Origin: SZUA-430 sp044375275
Lineage (GTDB): Bacteria; Pseudomonadota; Alphaproteobacteria; Micropepsales; Micropepsaceae
Direction: 5' to 3'
Length of the DNA: 17,828 bases
Assembly (NCBI GenBank): GCA_044375275.1
Contig: JBILMZ010000050.1
Coordinates: forward strand, 1 to 17,828
The translations under genes and the position numbers were made by a program. The notes beneath the pieces are model-generated. The model saw only the letters and a list, made by a program, of their open reading frames with translations, searched no databases and had not been told where the DNA came from. Shown here one piece after another: positions 1 to 6,670 of this stretch (its first letter is position 1; each line of letters begins with the position of its first letter).

Positions 1-327
1 AAAGGCAAAGCCGCGCGTCATGCCAAGGCGGGCCTGCACGGTCGTGGCCGTCGCCGGAAATGTTTCGTCCGGCGTGGCGGTGGCAAGAACGATCATGTCC
101 ACGGCCGAGGGACGGATCTGCGCCGCACGCAAGGCCTCCTGCGCTGCCGCCAGCGCGAGATCGGAAGTCAGTTCGCCGTCAGCGGCAATGCGCCGTTCAC
201 GAATGCCCGTGCGCTCGATGATCCACGCGTCACTGGTATCCAGTTTCTGCGCGAGGTCGGCATTCGTCAGCACATGCGACGGCAGATAGGCGCCAACGCC
301 TGCAACCTGGGAACGGATGACAGGCAT
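1..327 (-). CDS. fabH: 3-oxoacyl-ACP synthase III (FabH), N-terminal part
   Basis: KASIII condenses acetyl-CoA with malonyl-ACP to start type II fatty acid synthesis in the cytosol. Only the first 109 codons are in the window; the gene continues past the left edge. The visible part has the family N-terminus: a G-V-G-A-Y-L-P segment near residue 10, LTNADL at 20-25, DTSDAWI near 30 and RTGIRERRIA near 39-48, then the LATATPDETFP strand-loop near 81-91. The catalytic Cys, normally near residue 112 and just after this fragment, is not visible. Its ATG shares a base with the plsX stop (TGATG), so the two genes are translationally coupled in a plsX-fabH lipid-initiation pair. Identity is secure; activity cannot be judged from the fragment. 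Confidence 0.95.
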   Translation of the reverse strand, partial: MPVIRSQVAGVGAYLPSHVLTNADLAQKLDTSDAWIIERTGIRERRIAADGELTSDLALAAAQEALRAAQIRPSAVDMIVLATATPDETFPATATTVQARLGMTRGFAF

Positions 328-1418
328 CAGGAAACAGTCGCTTCGGTAGCAGCGCTTATCTCGGGGACAGGTTCTGCGCGGGAACCCTCAAGCGCCAGCG
401 CCGAGGCAGGCAGGTTCGCCATGGCATCGGCAACGCGCTGTACAAAATCGCTGCCACCCATTTCCACCGCCAGGTCCAGCGCCGTGGCAAAGCCAACGCC
501 GTCCGTACCGCCGTGGCTTTTCACGACGACGCCATTCAGGCCAAGGAACACGCCGCCATTGACGGCCCGCGGATCGAGTTTCTGGCGAAGCACATCAAAG
601 CCGGGACGCGCAAACACATAGCCGATGCGCGACAGGAACGAGCGGGCCATGGCCGACTTGATGTAATGGCCGATCAGCCGCGCCGTTCCTTCGGCGGCCT
701 TCAGCGCAATGTTGCCCGTGAAGCCCGAAGTCACCACGACATCCACGGTACCCGTGCTGATGTCATCCCCCTCGACAAAACCATAAAACCGGAGCGGAAG
801 CCCCGAACTCTTGAGCGCGGCCGCGGCAGCCTTGACGGCTTCGTTGCCCTTCATTTCCTCGGCACCCACGTTCAGCAGTCCGACGCTCGGCCGGTCCAGG
901 CCGAGCACCACGCGCGCATAGGCCTCACCGATCAGGGCGAAGTCGAAAAGCTGGCGGGCGTCAGTGTCGATGTTGGCACCCACGTCGAGGACAACAGACT
1001 GTCCCCGGATCGTTGGCCAGATGGCGGCAATGGCCGGACGTGAAAGGCCGGGGACGGTCCGCAGCTGCACCTTGGCCATCGCCATCAGCGCACCGGTATT
1101 GCCGGCACTGACGACAACCTGTGCTTCCTTGTTGCGGACAGAATCGATTGCCCGCCACATGGATGTGTTCCGCCCGCGGCGTAATGCCTGCGAAGGCTTG
1201 TCATCCATGCCCACGACATCGTCGCAATGCACGATCTGGGTTGCGTTCTTGAGGGCGGGCCGCGTCAGAAGGATGGACTGCAGCCGGGCGTGATCGCCGT
1301 GAAGGAGAAATTTTGCCTTGGGGTGACGGATATGGGCAATGGCAAGCCCGTCAATGACGGCCTGCGGAGCGTTGTCTCCGCCCATGCCATCGACAGATAC
1401 AACGATCTCGCGTGTCAC
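327..1418 (-). CDS. plsX: phosphate acyltransferase PlsX
   Basis: PlsX converts acyl-ACP and phosphate to acyl-phosphate, the donor used by PlsY for glycerol-3-phosphate acylation in phospholipid synthesis. It is a soluble protein that associates peripherally with the membrane. The 363-residue length is normal. It opens with the family signature VSVDGMGGDNAP at about residues 7-18 and carries the later SAGNTGALMA segment (about 104-113), LDVGAN (about 144-149) and the glycine-rich TSGFTGNIALK (about 231-241). The start is GTG, chosen because it gives the standard short lead into the MGGD motif; an AAAGGA lies about 10 bases upstream. It sits 100 bases after rpmF and overlaps fabH by one base. 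Three 15-base repeats lie directly upstream. Confidence 0.97.
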   Translation of the reverse strand: MTREIVVSVDGMGGDNAPQAVIDGLAIAHIRHPKAKFLLHGDHARLQSILLTRPALKNATQIVHCDDVVGMDDKPSQALRRGRNTSMWRAIDSVRNKEAQVVVSAGNTGALMAMAKVQLRTVPGLSRPAIAAIWPTIRGQSVVLDVGANIDTDARQLFDFALIGEAYARVVLGLDRPSVGLLNVGAEEMKGNEAVKAAAAALKSSGLPLRFYGFVEGDDISTGTVDVVVTSGFTGNIALKAAEGTARLIGHYIKSAMARSFLSRIGYVFARPGFDVLRQKLDPRAVNGGVFLGLNGVVVKSHGGTDGVGFATALDLAVEMGGSDFVQRVADAMANLPASALALEGSRAEPVPEISAATEATVS

Positions 1419-1429
1419 GCGCGCCCAGT

Positions 1430-1474
1430 CCTTTCAGACAATAGCCTTCCAGACCACGGCCTTTCAGCCAACGA
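1430..1474. repeat. three tandem copies of a degenerate 15-bp repeat upstream of plsX
   Basis: On the plus strand CCTTTCAGAC, CCTTCCAGAC and CCTTTCAGCC start at 1430, 1445 and 1460, a period of exactly 15 bases. On the plsX message each copy gives a Shine-Dalgarno-like GAAAGG or GAAGG. The copy nearest the gene overlaps the likely plsX ribosome-binding site. Function is unknown. Confidence 0.6.
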
Positions 1475-1518
1475 CCTGCAAATCATCGGGGAACTATGCG
1501 CCGCCGATGTCACGGACG

Positions 1519-1701
1519 CTAGCTGGCCTTTGTCTTCGAAACTTCGCGGCCATCATAGTGATGGCACTTCGGGCAGACATGGTGCGGGCGCTTGGTTTCG
1601 CCGCAGTTGCTGCACTCGGCATAACCCGGACGCGTCAGGGCATGGTGCGAGCGACGCATGTTGCGACGGGACGGGCTGACTTTTCTTTTGGGGACCGCCA
1701 T
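1519..1701 (-). CDS. rpmF: 50S ribosomal protein bL32
   Basis: bL32 is a small structural protein of the large ribosomal subunit. The 60-residue product starts with the invariant MAVPKRKVSPSRRNMRRSHH, of which the initiator Met is removed in relatives. It has a zinc-ribbon pair of CxxC motifs, Cys30/Cys33 and Cys43/Cys46, so this is the zinc-containing (C+) form rather than a cysteine-free paralogue. A strong GGAGAGGAGA ribosome-binding site ends three bases before the ATG. It lies between DUF177 (185 bases upstream) and plsX, the arrangement seen across many Proteobacteria. The long gap to DUF177 suggests that it has its own promoter. Confidence 0.98.
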   Translation of the reverse strand: MAVPKRKVSPSRRNMRRSHHALTRPGYAECSNCGETKRPHHVCPKCHHYDGREVSKTKAS

Positions 1702-1787
1702 GGGTCTCCTCTCCTTGATTCAATGGACGCCCGGGTCCGATGCAATGGTTAACCCGCACCGGGGGCAAGGCCGAAATTGAGCGCCGG

Positions 1788-1816
1788 ATACAATAGGAAA
1801 CTTCGCCCGGTTTCAA
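1788..1816 (-). promoter_or_regulatory. possible sigma70-type promoter for rpmF-plsX-fabH
   Basis: Reading the minus strand, TTGAAA (1816-1811) is followed after 17 bases by TTGTAT (1793-1788). The -35 matches at 5 of 6 positions and the -10 at only 3 of 6. It sits in the 185-base gap between DUF177 and rpmF, about 80 bases before the rpmF start. This is a consensus match by eye only. Confidence 0.35.
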
Positions 1817-1886
1817 CCCCTCCCTTTCGCCGAATTCCGTCAATTCCTGTGGTCATAAGGGCGCAGAGTGCCGGAACAGGCCCGGC

Positions 1887-2447
1887 TCAGGGCTTCGGCG
1901 GCAGTTTTGGCTTCAGCCGGGCCAGCTTGGCAAAGGGATTCGCCTTGGGGGGCTCGGGGTCGCTGATCTTGTCTTCGAAGGCGATCCCCGGCTTGCGCGG
2001 ATAGGGGTCGAGATTCAGGGCCAGCTCCTCCACCACGACTTCACCCAGGTCAAGCTCGTGTGTCAGCGGCTCGGGCGGGTCTTCGCCTTCCGGATCAACG
2101 AATACCTCCTCCGTGCCACCCTCGGGACCGATCATGTCTGCGGGCAGGAAGCGGCGCTCAAACGAGGCGTGGATGGTGCTTTCGACGGGTTCGAGCGTGA
2201 CGACGCAGGCCTGCTCCACACGTGTATCCAGCGTCCCTTCGAGTTTTAGGCCCCGCGACCGCCACCGGGTGATCCGGAACTCGGCACGCAGGCCTGACAC
2301 TTTCAGAACATCCAGAAATTCAGCGATCCCGGCGCATTCCTCGGTAGAAGCAGAAAGCGCATGAACGAGGCCGCTGTCGCCGACTTTCCGGACCGCCAGG
2401 AGCTTCCGGAAGCCATGAGCGGCGGGAGGCGCTGGAGTTTTGGTCAT
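1887..2447 (-). CDS. yceD: DUF177 (YceD-type) protein
   Basis: This is a YceD/DUF177 family protein of 186 residues. The family is almost always encoded just before rpmF and is linked in the literature to 23S rRNA or large-subunit maturation, but its exact role is not settled. The family core is visible in the middle: a strand-rich segment with QACVVTLEPV followed by F-x-x-x-F at about residues 80-100, then an acidic stretch (EGEDPPEPL), then the ELDLGEVVVEELALNLDPYPRKPG segment that ends the domain. The tail is Pro/Lys rich. I chose the ATG at 2447 because it overlaps the stop of the upstream chaperone gene as ATGA, a typical coupling arrangement. A GTG at 2459 is the alternative and would add four residues. 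Confidence 0.88.
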   Translation of the reverse strand: MTKTPAPPAAHGFRKLLAVRKVGDSGLVHALSASTEECAGIAEFLDVLKVSGLRAEFRITRWRSRGLKLEGTLDTRVEQACVVTLEPVESTIHASFERRFLPADMIGPEGGTEEVFVDPEGEDPPEPLTHELDLGEVVVEELALNLDPYPRKPGIAFEDKISDPEPPKANPFAKLARLKPKLPPKP

Positions 2448-2983
2448 GGCGCCGGCCACTCGAACGCGCCTGCCACGATCACGTCGTCGCCAGCCGCCTT
2501 CAGCGATTCCGAAGCTGCACGCACGTAGCTGGCCAGCGAATCGAGGCGCGCCGGATCCACCTCCGCCGTGCGGTAGACATTGCGGTGAAGCGCGGCCCGC
2601 AGGGCAGGCATATCCCCAGCACGAAGCGCCGCCTCATAGGCCGACACCCGCCCATAGAACGCCGAGAGCATGGTCTTCATGCGCTTGGGCACGCCCATGT
2701 CGCCCACGCCCAGTTCGCGCAGGTTGAACTCGAGATTGGCAAACATCTGGTCGAACATGGCCTGCGACAGGCGATTGCCCTCGCCCTTCACGGCCTTGAG
2801 TCGCGGCAGATACAGCCCCGCATGCAGCACGATGAGGTCAAAGCGGCCGTCGATCGTGTCGGGAATGTCGAGCGCTTCATAGAACTCGGGTCGACGAGCC
2901 TGGTCGACGATCGAGTTGTAGATGAATGCTCCCTGTCGGGTAGCTTCGCGCCCCCTGGACATGAAAGAAAAGATAGAACGCAC
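2444..2983 (-). CDS. ubiquinol-cytochrome c chaperone family protein (CBP3-like)
   Basis: This belongs to the ubiquinol-cytochrome c chaperone family, related to mitochondrial Cbp3 (UQCC1), which helps cytochrome b and bc1 complex assembly at the inner membrane. The product is about 179 residues and largely helical. Family features are the IVDQARRPEFY segment (about 25-35), IPDTIDGRFDLIVLHAGL (about 40-57), MFDQMFANLEFNLRELGVGDMGVPKRMK (76-103) and AFYGRVSAYEAAL (108-120). The start is uncertain. The longest frame begins at a GTG at 3016, but a putative promoter overlaps it. The GTG at 2983 gives a family-like N-terminus, and an ATG at 2962 is also possible. It is divergent from bamE and coupled by ATGA to DUF177, an arrangement common in alphaproteobacteria. 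Confidence 0.85.
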   Translation of the reverse strand: MRSIFSFMSRGREATRQGAFIYNSIVDQARRPEFYEALDIPDTIDGRFDLIVLHAGLYLPRLKAVKGEGNRLSQAMFDQMFANLEFNLRELGVGDMGVPKRMKTMLSAFYGRVSAYEAALRAGDMPALRAALHRNVYRTAEVDPARLDSLASYVRAASESLKAAGDDVIVAGAFEWPAP

Positions 2984-3019
2984 AGCCCTGAATTTCCCGG
3001 ATTTGAACCGCCTCACTTG

Positions 3020-3047
3020 AAATTAGGATAGCCGGGCGGTAGGTCAA
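3020..3047 (-). promoter_or_regulatory. possible promoter for the chaperone-DUF177 genes
   Basis: On the minus strand TTGACC (3047-3042) is followed after 16 bases by TAATTT (3025-3020). The -35 is close to consensus; the -10 is weak (3 of 6). If real, transcription would start near 3013, which argues against the farthest-upstream GTG at 3016 as the chaperone start. This 67-base gap must also hold the divergent bamE promoter, for which I see only a weak CATAGT at 3053-3058. Confidence 0.35.
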
Positions 3048-3083
3048 TCTGCCATAGTTTCCCCCACGTTTGGGAGCAATCCA

Positions 3084-3563
3084 ATGTCTACACGAATTTT
3101 CCTGGCCGGTGCCCTTGTGTTTTCAGGCCTGGCCGCCTGTGCCCCGATCAAGGACGTCCGGGGCTATATTCCGGACGAAGAACGGGTCGGAGCCATCAAG
3201 ATTGGCGCAGATACCCGTGACAGCGTCCAGGAAAAGCTGGGCACACCCTCCAGCACGGCCGCCTTTGGTGACCCGACCTGGTACTACATTTCCACGGAAC
3301 AGGAGCGCTATGCGTTCTTCCATCCGGATGTGACAAAGCGTCAGATCCTGGCGGTGGAGTTCAACGATGACGGCAAGGTGGCCGACGTTCGCAAATACGG
3401 CATCGAGGACGGACAGGTCATCGCCCTCGTCGACCGCGAAACACCCAGCCGCGGCAAGGAAATGACCCTGCTGCAGCAGCTGTTCGGCAACATGGGCGGC
3501 ATTCCGGCCGGCGTGCCTGGCGCCCAGAATGGCCCGGGCCGTCCCGGCGGAAGCGGCGAATAG
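3084..3563 (+). CDS. bamE: outer membrane protein assembly factor BamE (SmpA/OmlA lipoprotein)
   Basis: BamE is the small lipoprotein of the BAM complex, which inserts beta-barrel proteins into the outer membrane. The 159-residue precursor has a short signal peptide and a lipobox LAAC with Cys19 as the lipidated residue. The SmpA/OmlA fold follows: RVGAIKIGADTRDSVQEKLGTPS at about 35-57, the conserved strand DPTWYYIS (about 63-70), then FHPDVTKRQILAVEFNDDGKVADV (about 79-102). The C-terminal tail is rich in Gly and Pro and probably disordered, which makes it longer than the E. coli protein. GGGAG seven bases before the ATG is a good ribosome-binding site. The gene stands alone on the plus strand and ends before a strong terminator. 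Confidence 0.93.
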   Translation: MSTRIFLAGALVFSGLAACAPIKDVRGYIPDEERVGAIKIGADTRDSVQEKLGTPSSTAAFGDPTWYYISTEQERYAFFHPDVTKRQILAVEFNDDGKVADVRKYGIEDGQVIALVDRETPSRGKEMTLLQQLFGNMGGIPAGVPGAQNGPGRPGGSGE

Positions 3564-3610
3564 GCATCGACGACCAGCGTTCCTGCCGCCAACAGTTTCC
3601 GATCACAAAA

Positions 3611-3636
3611 AAAGGGCCCCGTTTCCGGGGCCCTTT
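3611..3636. terminator. bidirectional Rho-independent terminator between bamE and hppA
   Basis: AAAGGGCCCCG and its complement form an 11-bp perfect stem around a TTTC loop. The plus side continues into CATTTTGTCTT and the other side is flanked by a run of seven A (a U-run on the minus transcript). It lies between the convergent ends of bamE (3563) and hppA (3666), so it can serve both. Confidence 0.9.
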
Positions 3637-3665
3637 CATTTTGTCTTGCCGTTGCCGGGGCTGGC

Positions 3666-5822
3666 TCAGAGGTGAGCCAGCGCGGCCAGCAGCAACAGCG
3701 CCACGATGTTCGTGATCTTGATCATCGGATTGATGGCCGGACCCGCCGTGTCCTTGTACGGGTCGCCGACGGTATCGCCGGTCACGGCAGCCTTGTGGGC
3801 GTCAGAGCCCTTGCCGCCGAAGTGGCCGTCTTCGATGTACTTCTTGGCGTTGTCCCACGCGCCGCCGCCCGAGGTCATCGAGATGGCAACGAACAGGCCG
3901 GTCAGGATAACGCCCATGAGCATGGCGCCAACGGCCGAGAGGGCTGCGCCCTTGCCCTGGATGGCCCAGACACCGAGGAACAGCAGGATCGGCGAAAGCA
4001 CCGGCAGCAGCGACGGAATGATCATCTCGCGGATGGCCGCGACAGTGAGCATGTCCACGGCGCGACCATAGTCCGGCTTCTCCGTACCCTTCATGATGCC
4101 CGGCTTTTCCTTGAACTGGCGACGCACTTCCTCCACGACGGCCGAGGCTGCGCGACCAACGGCGGTCATGCCCATCGATGCAAACAGGTAAGGCAGCATG
4201 CCACCCAGGAAGAGGCCAACGACCACCCACGGATTGGCAAGGCTGAAGCTGACCTGGATCTTCTCTCCGCCTTCAAGGAAGAACGGATAGAGCTCTGCCG
4301 TTGCCTTCTCGCGGAAGTAGGCCAGGTCCGCGGTGTAGGCTGCAAACAGCACGAGAGCGCCAAGGCCGGCCGAACCAATGGCATAGCCCTTGGTAACGGC
4401 CTTCGTGGTGTTGCCAACGGCGTCGAGCGCGTCCGTCGTCTTGCGGACTTCCTTGTCGAGGCCTGCCATTTCGGCAATGCCACCGGCATTGTCGGTAACG
4501 GGACCAAAGGCGTCGAGCGCAACGATCATGCCGGCAAGGGCGAGCATGGTGGTCGTGGCGATGGCGATGCCGAACAGGCCGGCGAGCGTGTAGGCCACAA
4601 TGATGCCCCACACGATCACGAGGGCCGGAAGCGCCGTCGATTCCATCGACACCGCGAGACCCTGGATGACGTTCGTACCGTGACCGGTGACAGACGCCTT
4701 CGCGATCTCGCGCACCGGGCGATAGCCCGTGCCCGTATAGTACTCCGTGATCCAGACGATCAGGCCGGTGACGGCAAGACCGGTAACGGCGCAGAGGAAC
4801 ATCGACATGCCCGTGAAGGTGCCGGTGATCGTCGTCAGCGTACGGTCAAAGCCGATATACTGGGACGTCAGGCCACCGATGAGCACCAGCGACAGGATCG
4901 CCGTGATCACCAGACCCTTGTAGAGCGCGCCCATGATGTTGTTGTTCTTGCCCAGACGGACAAAGAACGTGCCGGCAATCGACGCCAGGATGCAAACGCC
5001 CGAAATCAGGAGCGGGTACATCATCATCAGGCTCTTGTCGGCATCCGTGAAGTAGATGGAGGCCAGAACCATCGTGGCGCCAATGGTGACGACGTAGGTT
5101 TCGAAAAGGTCAGCGGCCATGCCGGCGCAGTCACCAACATTGTCACCGACGTTGTCGGCGATCGTGGCGGGGTTGCGTGGATCATCTTCGGGAATGCCTG
5201 CCTCGACCTTGCCGACCATGTCGCCGCCGACGTCCGCACCCTTGGTGAAGATGCCGCCGCCGAGACGGGCGAAAATCGAGATGACCGATGCGCCGAGCGC
5301 GAGAGCCACGAGAGCTTCGTTGACCTGGCGGTTCTGGAGTTCATTGTTGACATCGAGGCCGAAAGCGCCGGTCAGGAGCGCATAGAAGCCCGCCATGCCG
5401 AGAAGGGCGAGGCCCACCACGAGCATGCCGGTCGACGCGCCCGACTTGAAGGCAACATCAAGACCCTGAGCCAGGCCCTTGCGTGATGCTTCGGTGGTGC
5501 GCACGTTGGCGCGCACCGAGACGAGCATGCCAATGAAGCCGGCAGCACCTGACAGCGCGGCGCCGATCAGGAAGCCGAGCGGCACGATGACATTCTGGAA
5601 AGCGATGGTCAGCACGATGGCAACGCCCACCGCCACATAACCGATGGTCGTGTACTGGCGCCGCAGATAGGCAGCTGCGCCTTCCTGGATGGCGCCTGCA
5701 ATTTCCTGCATGCGCGCATTGCCTGTCGGCAAGGCCAGGATCGACCTGATGGTGATCGCTCCATACACAAGCGCAAGGATTGCGCATGCAATAGTGATGA
5801 TAAGTCCAGTCCCGGTATCCAT
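3666..5822 (-). CDS. hppA: K+-independent membrane-bound H+-translocating pyrophosphatase
   Basis: This inner-membrane pump couples pyrophosphate hydrolysis to cation export. The 718-residue, roughly 16-helix protein has all the family signatures: TKGADVGGDMVGKVE at about 193-207, EDDPRNPATIADNVGDNVGDCAGM at 212-235, the second acidic cluster DAFGPVTDNAGGIAEM at 437-452, and GDTVGDPYKDTAGPAINPMIK near the C-terminus. The K+-independence position reads GNTTKAVTKG (470-479), with Lys474 and Thr477 where K+-dependent enzymes have Ala and Gly. This places it among K+-independent H+ pumps. One small difference is GGDMVGK where GADLVGK is commoner. It stands alone, with 221 bases upstream and a terminator after it, so it is probably a single-gene transcript. 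Confidence 0.97.
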   Translation of the reverse strand: MDTGTGLIITIACAILALVYGAITIRSILALPTGNARMQEIAGAIQEGAAAYLRRQYTTIGYVAVGVAIVLTIAFQNVIVPLGFLIGAALSGAAGFIGMLVSVRANVRTTEASRKGLAQGLDVAFKSGASTGMLVVGLALLGMAGFYALLTGAFGLDVNNELQNRQVNEALVALALGASVISIFARLGGGIFTKGADVGGDMVGKVEAGIPEDDPRNPATIADNVGDNVGDCAGMAADLFETYVVTIGATMVLASIYFTDADKSLMMMYPLLISGVCILASIAGTFFVRLGKNNNIMGALYKGLVITAILSLVLIGGLTSQYIGFDRTLTTITGTFTGMSMFLCAVTGLAVTGLIVWITEYYTGTGYRPVREIAKASVTGHGTNVIQGLAVSMESTALPALVIVWGIIVAYTLAGLFGIAIATTTMLALAGMIVALDAFGPVTDNAGGIAEMAGLDKEVRKTTDALDAVGNTTKAVTKGYAIGSAGLGALVLFAAYTADLAYFREKATAELYPFFLEGGEKIQVSFSLANPWVVVGLFLGGMLPYLFASMGMTAVGRAASAVVEEVRRQFKEKPGIMKGTEKPDYGRAVDMLTVAAIREMIIPSLLPVLSPILLFLGVWAIQGKGAALSAVGAMLMGVILTGLFVAISMTSGGGAWDNAKKYIEDGHFGGKGSDAHKAAVTGDTVGDPYKDTAGPAINPMIKITNIVALLLLAALAHL

Positions 5823-5848
5823 GTGCCCTCAGACCCTGATGAAGTTAG

Positions 5849-5876
5849 CCGGAAACGGGATGAACCCATGTTCCGG
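5849..5876 (-). other. stem-loop in the hppA leader region
   Basis: The sequence 5849-5876 can fold with CCGGAA against TTCCGG, then C-GGG against CCC-G around ATGAA, with one or two bulged bases. It lies 27-54 bases upstream of the hppA ATG, inside the likely 5' leader. No T-run follows it, so it is not an ordinary terminator. The rest of the 5823-6043 gap shows only a short GGCC hairpin at 5936-5951 and no gene. Confidence 0.35.
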
Positions 5877-6043
5877 GCTTGGACTCGGAGGGATGCGCGC
5901 ATTCACGCACAGACGCAAGTCGCGAGACGACTCACTTGGCCCCCCGGCCAAAAAGACGGCGGAACATGCCAAACGTGCAAATGGCTTGCAATACTGGAAC
6001 GCTTGGGAATTGCGGCAAATGAGCCGTAGGGCTGGATTTGCGA

Positions 6044-6487
6044 CTAGCGGAAGTCTGTCGCCAAGTCCCGGAAATCGACTTTCTTAACGATGTCAGGCCC
6101 GACAACCTTGATACAAGCGTCCAACAGACGGCGCCCAAGCCCCGCCTCGTCGAGCATGTCCGGGTCTTCCCCCAGCGCGATAGTTCCGCGATGTACTTCA
6201 CGCAGGAATGCGTCCTGGATGTACGGAACCTTCTCCAGAAGCATCATTTTGTTGGACTCATCGGGCAGGACGAGCGTCACATTGAGATAGACGTAGCGCG
6301 CCAGTTTCCCCTTGATCATGACCGGCGCGACCAGCATCGGCATGTTCACGGAGGGAACCGCGGGCACGCTCTCTTCCTTCGCGGCCTTCTTTTTGGAGCC
6401 ATGCCCGCCACCCGCCGCTTCAGCCGGTAGCGGGGCCAAACCCATGGCCAGCACAGCAGCCACAAGCGACCAGTGCGTAAGGCGCAA
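6044..6487 (-). CDS. secreted FliL-like protein of unknown role
   Basis: The product is about 147 residues from the TTG at 6487. It has a signal peptide (hydrophobic residues about 7-19, PAEA|A cleavage-like site near 24), a low-complexity Gly/Lys linker, and then a domain with a FliL-like pattern: MPMLVAPV, a basic short loop, ARYVYLNVTLVL (64-75), a helix LLEKVPYIQDAFLREV (83-98), a second helix DEAGLGRRLLDACIKVVG and a final strand VKKVDFRDLATDF. FliL itself supports flagellar stator function, but no flagellar gene is near, so that role is not implied. The frame is open back to a GTG at 6544 with no ribosome-binding site. I prefer the TTG because TAAGG lies five bases upstream and it gives a clean signal peptide. 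The assignment is from pattern only. Confidence 0.65.
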   Translation of the reverse strand: MRLTHWSLVAAVLAMGLAPLPAEAAGGGHGSKKKAAKEESVPAVPSVNMPMLVAPVMIKGKLARYVYLNVTLVLPDESNKMMLLEKVPYIQDAFLREVHRGTIALGEDPDMLDEAGLGRRLLDACIKVVGPDIVKKVDFRDLATDFR

Positions 6488-6494
6488 GGCAGCC

Positions 6495-6587
6495 TTACTT
6501 CGCAACCGCTTCGGCCTTTTTCTGTTCGTTCTGCGCGCTGACACTGAAAACGATCATCAGCAGAATGAGCGCCATGATGAAACGCAT
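6495..6587 (-). CDS. 30-residue small membrane or secreted protein
   Basis: A 30-codon ORF starts with an ATG at 6587, preceded by GGTGGTGGAG with an eight-base spacer, the clearest ribosome-binding site in this part of the operon. The peptide is MRFIMALILLMIVFSVSA followed by a 12-residue charged tail rich in Gln, Glu, Lys and Ala. It is therefore either a one-helix membrane peptide or a signal peptide with a tiny mature part. It ends in TAA at 6495, seven bases before the preferred TTG start of the FliL-like gene, whose own ribosome-binding site overlaps that stop. Translational coupling or a leader-peptide role is plausible. I do not recognise a family. Confidence 0.5.
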   Translation of the reverse strand: MRFIMALILLMIVFSVSAQNEQKKAEAVAK

Positions 6588-6670
6588 CTCGGATACTCCA
6601 CCACCATTTCCCGGGATGCATTGTGCACGCGCGGCTTTAACGGCCCGTGAAACAACCGTTCATCGTTTGC

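Noticed and set aside
1339..1752. A plus-strand frame with a repeated AFQT-like peptide, opposite plsX and rpmF
   Set aside because: The peptide repeat comes from the 15-bp DNA repeat at 1430-1474. The rest is antisense to rpmF and plsX, and no ribosome-binding site or family is seen.
3672..5486. A 604-codon open frame on the plus strand opposite hppA
   Set aside because: It lies entirely antisense to a clear pyrophosphatase. Its product is extremely rich in His, Arg, Asp and Gly with no recognisable domain, as expected from the mirror frame of a GC-rich membrane-protein gene.
5936..5951. TTGGCC-CCCC-GGCCAA hairpin downstream of the FliL-like gene
   Set aside because: It has a 6-bp stem and no T-run on the side expected for a terminator of the minus-strand operon, so I do not call it a terminator.
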